Shown here in pieces: positions 49,707 through 59,339 of a DNA stretch of 64,000 nucleotides. Each line of letters starts with the position of its first letter. The stretch's first letter is position 1. A model generated the notes under the pieces. The model saw only the letters and a list, made by a program, of their open reading frames with translations. It was not told the DNA's origin and made no database searches. Position numbers and translations under genes: made by a program. Source of the DNA: Erythrobacteraceae bacterium WH01K (GTDB lineage: Bacteria; Pseudomonadota; Alphaproteobacteria; Sphingomonadales; Sphingomonadaceae); assembly GCA_027941995.1 (NCBI GenBank), contig CP115967.1, forward strand, positions 62,001 to 126,000. The letters run 5' to 3'.

Positions 49707-51146
49707 TCATGAATGTTGGTGCGCAGCACGCCTCCCGGACGCGCCAAGGCGAAGGGCGATAAACGCCGCCCAGACTAGGACACAAATCCATCCGAACAGA
49801 TCGCCGACAGAAGCGTAGGTTGTCTGCGCGGCCAAGGGTATTGGTACTTCGCTTTGCAGGATACCCAAGGCAGCATTACTCCGCCGTTCGCTCAGCACCC
49901 TACCAAAACGATCGCTTACAAAGCTGATCCCACCACCCCGTGCCGCGCGAGCTATCGAAAATCCGCTCTCGACGCCCCGCAATACCGTCATTCGAGAGGT
50001 GAGCCAGTCATCGACCTCGAAATCGTTGGCCGGCACCAGCATGAGCTGAGATCCTTGCTGCGCATATTCGCGGCCGAGCGTGGGGAAATGCATGTCTTTG
50101 CATATCGCGATCCCCGTTCTCGCGCTCCCGACCTGGGTGACAAGCGGGTCGGAGCCCGCGGTCAGCTCGCTCTCGATTCCCGGAATAAGGTGCTGCTTTA
50201 CATACCAATGAAAGCGGCCGTCCGGATGCGCGATCAAAGCTCTTCCTGTGACCCTATCCGCTTCCTCGACGGACATGCCCACTACGATCGTCGAGCCCGT
50301 CGCGGAGGCTTTTTCAGCCAGCTCCCGCGCGGCAATTTCAGCTTGCGCCTCGGGCAAATCGAGCACTGACTCAGGCAGAACCACTATCGACCCCGAATTT
50401 GCCGAACGTTCAATGGCGTCGCCATAAACGCCCAGAAACCCAACCAAATTGGTCTGGCGCCTGTCGGCGCTATCCGTCGAAATAAGGGCGATGTTGGGGT
50501 GCGATGCGCGATCCGCTTCGCCGAGGCGGATAAAGCCGAATGCCAATATCGCACCGATCACGGTGATCGCGGCAATGCTGGCAACAAGCTTTTCACGGCG
50601 ATCCGTTTCGAACTCCGTCCCGAGCAGCAGACCTAAAAGGCTACCGCTCAGCAATACAACGAAAGCAATTGCGGGAACGCCGCCAAGGCTTGCCACCTGG
50701 ATGACAGGCAGGACATTCATCTGGCTGTAGGCAATACTTCCGGCACTTCCGTGGGGCGAAAAGTGGATCAGCAGCGTCTCGATTGCTGCCCAGACGACGG
50801 GGACGGAAAGGAGTGCGAGGGAGAACTGACGTTTCTCTGCGAACCCAACCGCGAGGCGTATCGCGCTCGACCATGCCAGCGCGACAAGAAAAAGGATCAG
50901 GAGCGCAGAGAACCAACTGCCTACCGTCAGGTGATAGGCGAAACTGCTGATCCCGCCGAGCGCTCCCGCTAGCAGGGTAATCCACCGTCGATGCGATGCT
51001 GGGACACGCAAGGTTGCAAACAGTAGCGGCGCGGGAGCAAGCCAGGCAGCCCACCAGAGTGGGTGCATGGCATAGCTCATCGATAGCAACAGTCCGGAAA
51101 GAGCCGCGAGAGCGTAGGCCGTCACAGTTTTGTGCCCGAAACTCAA
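49707..51146 (-). CDS. apolipoprotein N-acyltransferase-like enzyme (Lnt family)
   Basis: A 479-residue protein with six to seven N-terminal membrane helices (to about residue 215) and a C-terminal nitrilase domain. The catalytic triad is Glu in VVLPESV (near 256), Lys in YVKQHLIPG (near 317) and Cys in GIAICKDM (near 348). Lnt adds the third acyl chain to lipoproteins in the inner membrane. A copy within mobile DNA is unlikely to be the housekeeping enzyme, and GKxRLVPFGE-type residues typical of Lnt are altered (KQHLIPGIES), so the acceptor may differ. Confidence 0.75.
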   Translation of the reverse strand: MSFGHKTVTAYALAALSGLLLSMSYAMHPLWWAAWLAPAPLLFATLRVPASHRRWITLLAGALGGISSFAYHLTVGSWFSALLILFLVALAWSSAIRLAVGFAEKRQFSLALLSVPVVWAAIETLLIHFSPHGSAGSIAYSQMNVLPVIQVASLGGVPAIAFVVLLSGSLLGLLLGTEFETDRREKLVASIAAITVIGAILAFGFIRLGEADRASHPNIALISTDSADRRQTNLVGFLGVYGDAIERSANSGSIVVLPESVLDLPEAQAEIAARELAEKASATGSTIVVGMSVEEADRVTGRALIAHPDGRFHWYVKQHLIPGIESELTAGSDPLVTQVGSARTGIAICKDMHFPTLGREYAQQGSQLMLVPANDFEVDDWLTSRMTVLRGVESGFSIARAARGGGISFVSDRFGRVLSERRSNAALGILQSEVPIPLAAQTTYASVGDLFGWICVLVWAAFIALRLGASGRRAAHQHS

Positions 51147-51321
51147 ATTCCGCCCCCCAGATCAGTCGGATCTTCTTCTCGCATTACAGCGTGCTCCGGC
51201 GATGACGCAATCAACCGCCAAAGGTCTACGCACGATTTCACAACCCCTGCCATTTGTTCTTGCACTACGCTTGCTTGATTTGTCACGATCCAGATTAACG
51301 AAGCAGAGGGGCGGATAGAGA

Positions 51322-52359
51322 ATGAAGCGACGATACAAATTCGGCATCGGATGCCTGAGCGTCATCTCGGTTCTAATCGCGATAAATGCCTATCTTTGGT
51401 TCACGCGAGAGCCAACACCAATCGTCATTGCAGAAGCAGGCGCAGGTGGAGATCGGGTCACCATCAACGGATTTCCAGCCAATTTCTACCGTGGGGCAGG
51501 TGAAGGGCCTCGGCCTGCAATCCTGTTGCTCGGAGGATCCGAGGGCGGCTTGCGGGAATATCGCAATGTCTTTGCGCGGCAGTTGGCGCGGGAGGGTTAC
51601 TCAGTTCTGTATCAAGCCTATTACTCAACAACGGATGACAACAAGTCATTCAACATGGTTCCGCTTGAAACCTTTGATGCGTCGCTCGATTGGCTTGAAA
51701 CCAATCCGGATATTCGAGCCGGACCGGTCGGTATAATCGGGCACTCCAAGGGTGCAGAAGCGGCTTTGCTAGTAGCCTCGAAAGATGACCGTATCGGGGC
51801 CGTCATTGCAGCTATGCCTAGCGACGTGGTCTGGCAGGGCTTCGACTTCGACAGCATAGACATGTCGCAGTTCAGCTCCTCGTTCGCAGAGGGAGGAGAG
51901 CCTGTCGCTTATCTGCCTTACGCCACATTGGGCTGGCATGAGTATTTTACCGCAGACGAGCCTCGGCTTGAGATATTCAAGCTTAGTAGAGGCTTGGCGG
52001 ACGAGTATCCGTCAGCATTCATAGAAGTCGAAGAGGTTGCGGGGCCAATCCTGCTGATTTGCGGCAAAGACGATACACTTTGGCCGGGCTGCCGAATGGC
52101 CGAAGCACTGGCGCGCCGATCCACTTCTAACTCAGGTCCGGCCACTGAGGTATTAGCCTACGACAATGCTGGTCACTGGGCTTTCGGTCCAGCAGAGAAT
52201 ATTTCAGAAGGTGACGCTAAATTCTTGGGGCGCATGGGCGCGGATGAAAAAGGCGATATTGCTGCACGCAAGGATCAGTGGTCTCGAATACTCCGATTTC
52301 TAAGCTCAACAGTCGGTGACGGCGCTCCAGATCCATCTTCTGAGATTAACGATGAGTGA
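51322..52359 (+). CDS. BAAT/dienelactone-type alpha/beta hydrolase
   Basis: A 345-residue protein with an N-terminal anchor helix (FGIGCLSVISVLIAINAYLW). The nucleophile elbow is IIGHSKGAEAAL near 139-146, the acid is in LICGKDDTLWPG near 250 and the His in NAGHWAF near 286. LLLGGSEGGLREY is the oxyanion region. The combination matches the acyl-CoA thioester hydrolase/BAAT C-terminal family. Substrate unknown. It precedes Tn7-like operon 2 but is separated by a repeat. Confidence 0.8.
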   Translation: MKRRYKFGIGCLSVISVLIAINAYLWFTREPTPIVIAEAGAGGDRVTINGFPANFYRGAGEGPRPAILLLGGSEGGLREYRNVFARQLAREGYSVLYQAYYSTTDDNKSFNMVPLETFDASLDWLETNPDIRAGPVGIIGHSKGAEAALLVASKDDRIGAVIAAMPSDVVWQGFDFDSIDMSQFSSSFAEGGEPVAYLPYATLGWHEYFTADEPRLEIFKLSRGLADEYPSAFIEVEEVAGPILLICGKDDTLWPGCRMAEALARRSTSNSGPATEVLAYDNAGHWAFGPAENISEGDAKFLGRMGADEKGDIAARKDQWSRILRFLSSTVGDGAPDPSSEINDE

Positions 52360-52369
52360 CGTCCGTTTT

Positions 52370-52430
52370 CAGGCGAGTCCCATGGTCCGCGCTACGTCCA
52401 ATATTAGGGTCGGTAGCGGACATGTGCGCT
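52370..52430. repeat. degenerate intergenic repeat
   Basis: Contains CGTCCAATATTAGGGTCGGTAGCGGAC, a member of the scattered repeat family, just upstream of the TnsE-like gene of element 2. Confidence 0.45.
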
Positions 52431-52498
52431 GACAAGGCTCCAAATCGAAAAGAGATTTCTGCCTCATAGCGGCCTCATCTCATGCTAGCCTATGTCGC

Positions 52499-54295
52499 AT
52501 GAGCTTCATCCAACTCGAACGTGAACCCGGAATCCATTATCTGGCCTCCCATAAGAACTTCCGTGCCTCGCCAACATTCGAGAACCTTACCGAAGCCAGC
52601 TGCGCAATTCGCACCATCACTGCCGCGGGCGACTTAGAGACGACGCTACACGTTCCGCTTTCGGATTTTGCCATGTTCCCGGTAGGCTCGGTCTTCGGGC
52701 AGAACAACGCGGCGATAGTGCGCAATCGCGGTCGCAGACGAACTCGCAAGGCAGTTGTCTTGGGCGATCAGTTTGAGACTTGGAATTTCGAGCGTCATAC
52801 GCGGATAAAGGCGAAGAAACTACGCGGTCCGTACGACCTGACCCTCCGGCAGACAGAAAAGGTCTTCATCGATCAAATTGCCGATGAGCGCCCGCTTGGA
52901 TTTGCTCACGGGGAGCAATTCCGCTTCATCTGTTCCGGGGTTAGCTTCCTTCTCGATACGCTCTCGCTCAGATCGATCACATCGCAAAAAAGCCTTGCAA
53001 GCATGTTCGTCGACGAATCCGAGACCGGCATCGACACGAACGGCACTTACGTCATCACACCGCTTCGTCCGTTTCAGAACGCCACAGCAACGCTGCAGAT
53101 CGCCCTTCTGCTCACCAATCCGGATCTTGCCGATTACGTCCGCTTTTTCTTCAGGCGCTTGGGCTCAGCCTTGCGCGGAGAACCCGTCGAGACTTCTCGG
53201 GCGCTCACCTTTCAGGATCCGATGGATTGTACAATCGAGACCGAACCCATCTCGATTGCGTCGGCGGATGGCGACAGGGTGGTCGACTATTGCGACCGGA
53301 TCGTCGCCGATCATCGTAAACCCGCCTTCAAGGACATCGTCGTGCGCATTCGAAACACGCTGGCTGACGAACAAATCGAATTGATAGAGCAGCTGAGGAC
53401 CGAGAAGGAAAAAGAGCAGCTGCGGGTCGCATCGACCACCAAGGTAAAACGCTATCCGGCGGACAAACGCACCGTCCGCCTCGACCGGATGGATGGCGAC
53501 TTCGGACGGCTGTTCCCTGAGTTCGCCAAGCTCAATTTGCGCTTCGACCGGGAGACGGTCGGGACCGGCGAGAGCCCTAGCCGGAGCTCGGCGACCACCA
53601 AGGAAAGCACCCGGCCCGACTTTGTCAGCCCGCTTGCATCGTCCACCCCGCCCGAGCCCGGTGGCACCGTTCCGCAACTCAAGAGCGGTCCTGTGGAAAC
53701 GGTCGTCTTCGAACGACCCAGCGTATCGACAAGATTTCTCGCGCCGAGTGACGACCCTGGTCTCGAGCCGCTGATCATCAGGCTCGACGAGATGCCGCTT
53801 CTTTTGCGCGAGTTCTATCTCGCAGGTTATTACATGGAGAATCATCGCTCGGCCTCAAGCCTGCCTGATTTCGCGACGGGGCGCGGCGAGGAAGTCCTCT
53901 ATCGGCTCCCATCTGCCTGGGGCGGTTTCGCGGCTCCCAATAGCAAGGGTCTCGATCGCTTCGCCGCCGCTTTCCCGCTCGCCTTCGACCACGGCACCGT
54001 CTGGGCCATCGAAATCATGAGAAACGATGCGAAGGAAGCCTTCGCCATGGGACTTGTCGCGCAGCGCGACCGAGACGACGGTCTCAGTTTCCTTGGCCGC
54101 GCTCTTCGCAGCGTCTGCGAGCGTGTCGGGCGGCGGCGCGGGGGCGATGTGTCAGGTACTTTTCCGCGCGCCGATTTCCTCGACACCGCTATCGACACGG
54201 TCGTGCACAAAAAGACGGTGTGGGACGCCAAGACGCTATCTCAAATCATTCCCGCACGAGCCGAACTGCTGCTTTCGCCCGAGCGCAACTTCTAG
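52499..54295 (+). CDS. TnsE-like protein of Tn7-like element 2 (598 residues)
   Basis: A 598-residue homologue of 24980-26776, same length, differing mainly near residues 85-115 and 355-400. The TnsE-like central part (FRFICSGVSFLLDTLSLRS, PLRPFQNATATLQIALLL) and the C-terminal part (FDHGTVWAIEIMRND, DDGLSFLGRALRSV) are conserved. It is again convergent with tniQ, with both stop codons in a shared CTAG. Conservation of both copies shows it is a core gene of the element rather than cargo. Confidence 0.5.
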   Translation: MSFIQLEREPGIHYLASHKNFRASPTFENLTEASCAIRTITAAGDLETTLHVPLSDFAMFPVGSVFGQNNAAIVRNRGRRRTRKAVVLGDQFETWNFERHTRIKAKKLRGPYDLTLRQTEKVFIDQIADERPLGFAHGEQFRFICSGVSFLLDTLSLRSITSQKSLASMFVDESETGIDTNGTYVITPLRPFQNATATLQIALLLTNPDLADYVRFFFRRLGSALRGEPVETSRALTFQDPMDCTIETEPISIASADGDRVVDYCDRIVADHRKPAFKDIVVRIRNTLADEQIELIEQLRTEKEKEQLRVASTTKVKRYPADKRTVRLDRMDGDFGRLFPEFAKLNLRFDRETVGTGESPSRSSATTKESTRPDFVSPLASSTPPEPGGTVPQLKSGPVETVVFERPSVSTRFLAPSDDPGLEPLIIRLDEMPLLLREFYLAGYYMENHRSASSLPDFATGRGEEVLYRLPSAWGGFAAPNSKGLDRFAAAFPLAFDHGTVWAIEIMRNDAKEAFAMGLVAQRDRDDGLSFLGRALRSVCERVGRRRGGDVSGTFPRADFLDTAIDTVVHKKTVWDAKTLSQIIPARAELLLSPERNF

Positions 54296-55269
54296 CGCGC
54301 ATTCGAAGAGCCAGGTCGTAGATAGGTGTCGAGCGCGTCTCGGAGAGCGAATGGTGTTTGCATGCCCGTTTCTTCCGGCACGATCCAGCTCGCCCATGCA
54401 CGCGCTTCACCGCACAGGCCGACAAGCCCGAACGGCCATCCTCTAAGTAAACGCTCCACGCCGCGCATCGCATCATGCGCCGAACTAGTGGTCATCGACC
54501 GAATGCTGGGTGTTTTCGCCCTATACTCCAGTTCAAGTTTGCCGATCGACGGCTGCAAAGCATCTCGGACGCGGCTGCCCCAACCTCGCGATACGATCGC
54601 TCGGAAAAGCGCCAGCTGCATGGCGAAGAAGGCGACCGGATGTGTGCCGTGCAGATACGGCCAGGCAACAGCCCGCCCGTCGAGCACCGCCTCATTATGC
54701 GCCTGGAGTGTGAGAACGTTTGGATCAGCGGTCGGCGCTTCGGGTGTCGTTAGAGCAAGACCGCAGCCGTCGCAATGTCGCATGCCGCCTCTATGGGGCT
54801 GGTAGGGCGCACCGCAGCCGGGGCATCCATCCAGCAACACCCGCCCGTGCCGTGTACACGTTGGAAACAGCCGCAAGCGCCAGGTCAATGGAAGATAGGC
54901 CGTCTCTTCGGCCAGACAGTGCGGGCAGAAAGCCTGGCCGTGCGCCTTCCGAATACGGTGGCGCACGCCGAGCGGAACGATCATGAAGGATTGGTTAGCG
55001 CCCGAAATGCTCTCGGCCAGCACGCCCTCATATGCGCCGAGAGAAGTACGCCTCGCCCGTTCGAGCGTTACTCCCGTCTTCACCGCCAGAGCTTCGAAAA
55101 GCTCTGGCGGTGCGACAAGGTCGCCATCCCTGGTCCAGAACTCGAGCCCGGGCACGAGTTCCTTCATCAGCGAATGGTGCTTGGTGCCCTTCACCTCGGC
55201 AATGCGGATCAACCATGAGGTGATCGATTCCCGAGGCAGAGGGCGAGGACGGATATGCCAATAGCTCAC
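54292..55269 (-). CDS. tniQ: TniQ/TnsD-family protein, element 2
   Basis: A 325-residue protein starting at the GTG that overlaps the tnsC stop. WHIRPRPLPRESITSWLIRIA begins it, and zinc knuckles FCPHCLAEETAYLPLTWRLRLFPTCTRH and CPGCGAPYQPHRGGMRHCDGCG are intact. The C-terminal half varies more than the zinc region when compared with element 1, which may reflect a difference in target or partner recognition. Confidence 0.85.
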   Translation of the reverse strand: MSYWHIRPRPLPRESITSWLIRIAEVKGTKHHSLMKELVPGLEFWTRDGDLVAPPELFEALAVKTGVTLERARRTSLGAYEGVLAESISGANQSFMIVPLGVRHRIRKAHGQAFCPHCLAEETAYLPLTWRLRLFPTCTRHGRVLLDGCPGCGAPYQPHRGGMRHCDGCGLALTTPEAPTADPNVLTLQAHNEAVLDGRAVAWPYLHGTHPVAFFAMQLALFRAIVSRGWGSRVRDALQPSIGKLELEYRAKTPSIRSMTTSSAHDAMRGVERLLRGWPFGLVGLCGEARAWASWIVPEETGMQTPFALRDALDTYLRPGSSNAR

Positions 55270-56192
55270 GCTGGCTCCCATTCCTTGTCCGCCTTTAGCT
55301 GAAGACGGTTCACGACGTCTTCGCTGCGCTCGGACAGCGGCACCCATTCCATCGCCTCAAGCGTTTTGGCGTCAATCACCTCGCGGCCCGTCTGGATCGC
55401 CGTGCGAGCCGCAAGCAGCATGACGCGGCGAATATGGCCGATGACATGATCCCCCATCTCAAGGATTGTCTCGACGAGCGCAGGATCGGCGACGATGTGC
55501 GAAACCTTGCGCAGCGGCAGCCGTACTTCGAGGTTATGTATGAGCACATTGGCCTCATCCCCACGTTCCCACGGCGGCAGGACGAGCTGCTCGAACCGGC
55601 GCTGCAATTGCGGGTCGTCGTTCAAGATATCGATGCCTGCCGGTGTACCGAACAACGCGACGCCGCACCCGGTATCCTCACCGATCGACTTGATCATGTT
55701 CTTGAGCGCCTCGCGATTGCGCGAGGTACCGTTGGCGAGGTCCTGGAACTCGTCGATGATAAGCAGCTTGGTTTGCATCGCCCTTAAAACCGCATAGGCC
55801 ATTGAGGTCAGATGCGACGTCGACCACCTGAGGTTGAAGGGCTCGCCGACATAGCGCAGGATCCGGATGGCGAACTCGCGCACCGAAGCTTCGCCCGGCA
55901 TCGAAATCCGAACCACATCAGCACGATCGGCATCGCCGAGAATATTTGTCTGGATCGGATGCAGCGAGGCGAAGTGTTTCGAGATCGTGCTCTTGCCGTT
56001 GAAGCTGCGCCCGAACACAGCAATGCTGTGTTCGTACGGCTCGGGCATGTTGAGGATCGCCGCAAGGCGCTCCTCAAGCTCCATCATGCGCGGATGGTGG
56101 ATGGTCAGCGGCTCGTTGAGGAAAGCGAGCCGGGTCGCTGCATCCTCAAGGCGCAGTTCGTCGATCGGTGTGGTGGTGTTGGTCTGGGTCAT
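55266..56192 (-). CDS. tnsC: TnsC/TniB AAA+ regulator, element 2
   Basis: A 308-residue AAA+ ATPase beginning MTQTNTTTPIDEL. Walker A FGRSFNGKST, Walker B LLIIDEFQDL, GVALFGTPAGIDIL, LQRRFEQL. It is coupled to tnsB (ATGA overlap) and to tniQ (GTGA overlap), exactly as in element 1. TnsC is expected to polymerise on DNA and to carry target immunity, which matters because two related elements lie within 28 kb. Confidence 0.9.
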   Translation of the reverse strand: MTQTNTTTPIDELRLEDAATRLAFLNEPLTIHHPRMMELEERLAAILNMPEPYEHSIAVFGRSFNGKSTISKHFASLHPIQTNILGDADRADVVRISMPGEASVREFAIRILRYVGEPFNLRWSTSHLTSMAYAVLRAMQTKLLIIDEFQDLANGTSRNREALKNMIKSIGEDTGCGVALFGTPAGIDILNDDPQLQRRFEQLVLPPWERGDEANVLIHNLEVRLPLRKVSHIVADPALVETILEMGDHVIGHIRRVMLLAARTAIQTGREVIDAKTLEAMEWVPLSERSEDVVNRLQLKADKEWEPA

Positions 56193-57952
56193 TTTACGGC
56201 TCCGGAACTGGGAAGAATGGTGATGGTGGCGGGGTCGATTTTCACGACCGGCGCCGGGGGAAGCGGCGATGCTTCAGGAGCGGGCAACCGGTGCTGGCCA
56301 CGCCCGCGCTTCTCAGCCTGCTGCGCGACCTTGCGCTGCTTGGCCCGCTCGAGCTTGGACGTCGGTTTGGCGACCTTGCGGCGGCGCCTGGCCTCCGCAC
56401 GCTCCTTCTCGATCAGACCGAGAATGCCCGTTGCCGTGACCTGGCCACGCTTCTTGAGCTTAGCCTTGAGTGAGGCGCGCGCCTTTTCCCACTCGGCAAC
56501 GGTAATCTCCTTGCCCTCGGTCAAAGCATCGCGGAGTTCGATGTAGCGCCCGTTACGCGGGTCCTCGACGAAGGCGCGGCTCACATCGGAAGGATCGCGC
56601 TTGACGTTGAAGAAGGTGCCCTTGGCCACGTTCAGGAGAGGCTGCAGCTCGCGCGCAGTGTAGCTGCAATAGCTTACCCGCAGCCCATATTTCTCCAGCT
56701 TGCGCCGCTCGGTCTTGAGAAAATCGAGGTAGAAGCCCTGCGGATCGTCAACCCTCCGGGGATCGCCGTACTGCGCGACGCCGAGATTCCACTTCTCGGC
56801 CGGCGTCATTGCCAAAGCGGGATGGACGCGATGGGGATACTCGCACACGAAGAACCGGACCATCGCTTCCAGATACTGCTTGAGCGTCAGTTCCGCGGTC
56901 TTGGTTGGATCGATCCGGTCCTTCTCCCGCCGCGTCTTGCTGAAAAGGGTATTGCCCGGCAGCTTGCGGGTCTCCTTCATCGCCGTTCCAATGAGCCGCT
57001 CGATGACGCCGCCATGATGCGGCTGCGAACGGTGCGACAGGTCGATGCGCCACTTCTCGCACCCGCGATGAAACGACTTCGAGGTAAAATCGCAGCCGCG
57101 ATCGACGAAAACGGCCGACGGGATGCCGTACCAGGGCCAGTCCAACCCGAGAATCCCCATGGCCTGAAGCCAACCGTCCTTGGGAAGGCACGCGATTGCC
57201 ATCGCCTCGGCGAGTTCCTCGACTCTCGGGTAGCCGAATGTCACATGGATGCCGAGCGGAACGCGCGAGAACTCGTCCACCACCATCGTGAAGGTCGGCC
57301 TGCCGAGCGAAATCCAGAGTTCCTCCGAAATGACATGCAGATCGGCATAGGTATGATCGATCTGGATCCGATCGAGCGGATAGGTGCAAGGCGGGGTCGA
57401 ACCCTTGTTGCGATCGTACTTGTCGGCAGCAGCCTGAGCGCCGTGCTTATGAGCATAGCGCACCCGCTCGTCGAGCGCCTCCCACCGCCGCCGGATCGTC
57501 CGCTCGGAGGGAGCCTCGAGACCGGCTTTGGTGCACGCCTTCTGGACGTTCTCGATATAGACCGTGACCGGCTGACCCTTATAGCGCTTCTGCCTCAGGA
57601 ACTTCTTGAGCTCGGTTTCGGCAACCTCCTCAACCGCCGGATCGAGCTTGGAATGCCAGATCCGCTTGGCCGGAGGCTTGAACAGCGCCATAGCGTGCCC
57701 TGCCGCCTCGTAATCCGTGAGCTTGCGGTAAAACTTGGCCGGCGACCAACCGAGCATGCCGGCAGCCTTCTCGGCGTTTTCGCGGGTGCGCTCGCCATTG
57801 CGGAAGGTATCGATAACGCAGGCCTCGAAGCGGATCTGCTTCCAGTCGGCCTCGCTGATATCGTCAAGCGAGAGCTTCTGACCGGCACCCTGGCGCGCAA
57901 CCGTGTTGATGCTGGCCGCCGTCGAAACGACGTTCTTCTTGGTATTGGACAT
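56189..57952 (-). CDS. tnsB: TnsB/TniA DDE transposase, element 2
   Basis: A 587-residue transposase, same length as in element 1 when started at MSNTKKN with GGAGTACGTACAA before it. Catalytic Asp in IQIDHTYAD, Asp in VFVDRGCDF and Glu in GGVIERLIG are all present. The N-terminal 80 residues, which would bind the transposon ends, are more diverged than the catalytic core, so the two transposases may not recognise each other's ends equally. Confidence 0.92.
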   Translation of the reverse strand: MSNTKKNVVSTAASINTVARQGAGQKLSLDDISEADWKQIRFEACVIDTFRNGERTRENAEKAAGMLGWSPAKFYRKLTDYEAAGHAMALFKPPAKRIWHSKLDPAVEEVAETELKKFLRQKRYKGQPVTVYIENVQKACTKAGLEAPSERTIRRRWEALDERVRYAHKHGAQAAADKYDRNKGSTPPCTYPLDRIQIDHTYADLHVISEELWISLGRPTFTMVVDEFSRVPLGIHVTFGYPRVEELAEAMAIACLPKDGWLQAMGILGLDWPWYGIPSAVFVDRGCDFTSKSFHRGCEKWRIDLSHRSQPHHGGVIERLIGTAMKETRKLPGNTLFSKTRREKDRIDPTKTAELTLKQYLEAMVRFFVCEYPHRVHPALAMTPAEKWNLGVAQYGDPRRVDDPQGFYLDFLKTERRKLEKYGLRVSYCSYTARELQPLLNVAKGTFFNVKRDPSDVSRAFVEDPRNGRYIELRDALTEGKEITVAEWEKARASLKAKLKKRGQVTATGILGLIEKERAEARRRRKVAKPTSKLERAKQRKVAQQAEKRGRGQHRLPAPEASPLPPAPVVKIDPATITILPSSGAVK

Positions 57953-58089
57953 TTGTACGTACTCCATCTTTGAGAAATTGGAGCACGAACCGGAAAGCCG
58001 CGCGGCATCCTCGCCAGACGCGAGCGTTCGCGCTTGACTTGGGGCGGCTTTTCGGAGACAACGAAAGTGTTGAGGGATCTCGTATCCCG

Positions 58090-58121
58090 AAAAGGCCTGG
58101 TTCTTCGGAGCCAGGCTTTTT
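58090..58121 (-). terminator. bidirectional intrinsic terminator, element 2
   Basis: Stem GCCTGG with CCAGGC extended by TTC/GGA pairs, A-run on the left and T-run on the right. Same place as 30568-30599, with sequence changes that keep the stem. Confidence 0.7.
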
Positions 58122-58163
58122 CCGTTTCGTGCTTGGTGAATTTAGACTTCAGGCACTCGTTTC

Positions 58164-58409
58164 CTAGATAGACACCTCCTTATCGATCGCGCGCAGCCAT
58201 TCGGCCACGTCCTCTGTAAAAGCGAATGTTCCGCTCCGGCCCGGAAGTTTGAAGACGCGCACGCCCACACCTCCGCGCGCCTTGGCTTTGCGAAACGCGG
58301 CCGCGCTGGGAAATCCCAACGCCTTCCAGAGCGCTGTGCCCGTCAGAAACGGACCCGATCCATCGAGCAGTGCATCTGCCAGCTGGGTCCCGGACACCTT
58401 CGACGCCAT
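58164..58409 (-). CDS. small excisionase-like DNA-binding protein, element 2
   Basis: An 81-residue homologue of 30642-30887 (MASKVSGTQLADALL, LTGTALWKALGFPSAAAFRKAKARGG, TFAFTEDVAEWL). Both copies keep the helix-turn-helix-like core. It is divergent from the broken unknown gene, which begins about 130 bases away, and upstream of tnsB across the terminator. Confidence 0.6.
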   Translation of the reverse strand: MASKVSGTQLADALLDGSGPFLTGTALWKALGFPSAAAFRKAKARGGVGVRVFKLPGRSGTFAFTEDVAEWLRAIDKEVSI

Positions 58410-58537
58410 AGTATCGCTGTTCCTTTTTTTAAGCCGGATATTCGCCGATTGGCGTGCATGTCACGGGCGCTACGCTTGTCCAAGCGACGTTTATCGGGCC
58501 AAAATCGTCGCTTGACTTGGCCGCGAATCGGAAAGCG

Positions 58538-59308
58538 ATGGGGAACACGAAGAAGGCGCGAACCGAATGGACCCTGACCAAATGGGTCATGGCCTGCGTC
58601 GATTTCCGCGCGACACCAGAGGATGCCGAGTGGATCAAGACCGATCTCAACTGCAGCAAGGATAGTCTTCGGCATTATCGCAAAGGCGAACGCCGCATCC
58701 GGGCCGACGTTGAGGGGTCCGTTCTCGATCGTCTGGAGACGCGCTTTCCGGGAACGGCCGCGATGCTGCGCGATCCCATGGCACAGATTCTTATACGGCG
58801 AGACCTCCCGGATGGAGCGCTTCGGCACACGATCAGGCAGCTGCCTGACCCGTATCGTACGCTACTTCTGGCGCTCGGTTACGGAGCAGATCGAAGCGAG
58901 ATCGACCCCCATGTGAAGCTCGAAGCCGTGTTAGACTATTTGCTTTAGGCAACGTCGCTCGACACTCTCCAGACGATCGTCTTCATGCTCGCTTGGTGCG
59001 ACGATATTGGCGACACGGTTTCGTGGACCACAATCTGCGAAAGGTACCGCGCAGCGCTGCCGAACATGATCTTCGAGGGAATACCCGAGCATCACTTTGC
59101 GCTGCTCGACGCGATCGACGAATACGCCCGAGCCATCGAGTTCAAGCACGGGCGACGCGTGAGTACGAAGAGCAACTGGCGGACGGCCGTCGCGAAAGCA
59201 AAGAAGATCCGCAAGGAAGGCGGGATAGCGATACAGGAGCATTGGGAGGAGATTCCCAAGGTTTTTGCGCTCCATATGGAACCGAAGGCAGACGAAGACC
59301 CTGGCTAA
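58538..59308 (+). pseudogene. element-associated unknown gene with in-frame TAG, element 2
   Basis: Homologue of 31014-31793. The first 137 codons (MGNTKKARTEW to VLDYLL) end at a TAG at 58946-58948, but the same frame continues with matching sequence (MLAWCDDIGDTVSWTTICERYR, SNWRTAVAKAKKIRKEG) to 59308. Only one codon is affected and no frameshift is present. It is either recently inactivated or read through at amber. The rest of element 2 seems intact, so the gene may be dispensable for transposition. Confidence 0.7.
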
Positions 59309-59339
59309 CTTGTTGCATTAGTCAGGAGCTGCTTCGATC

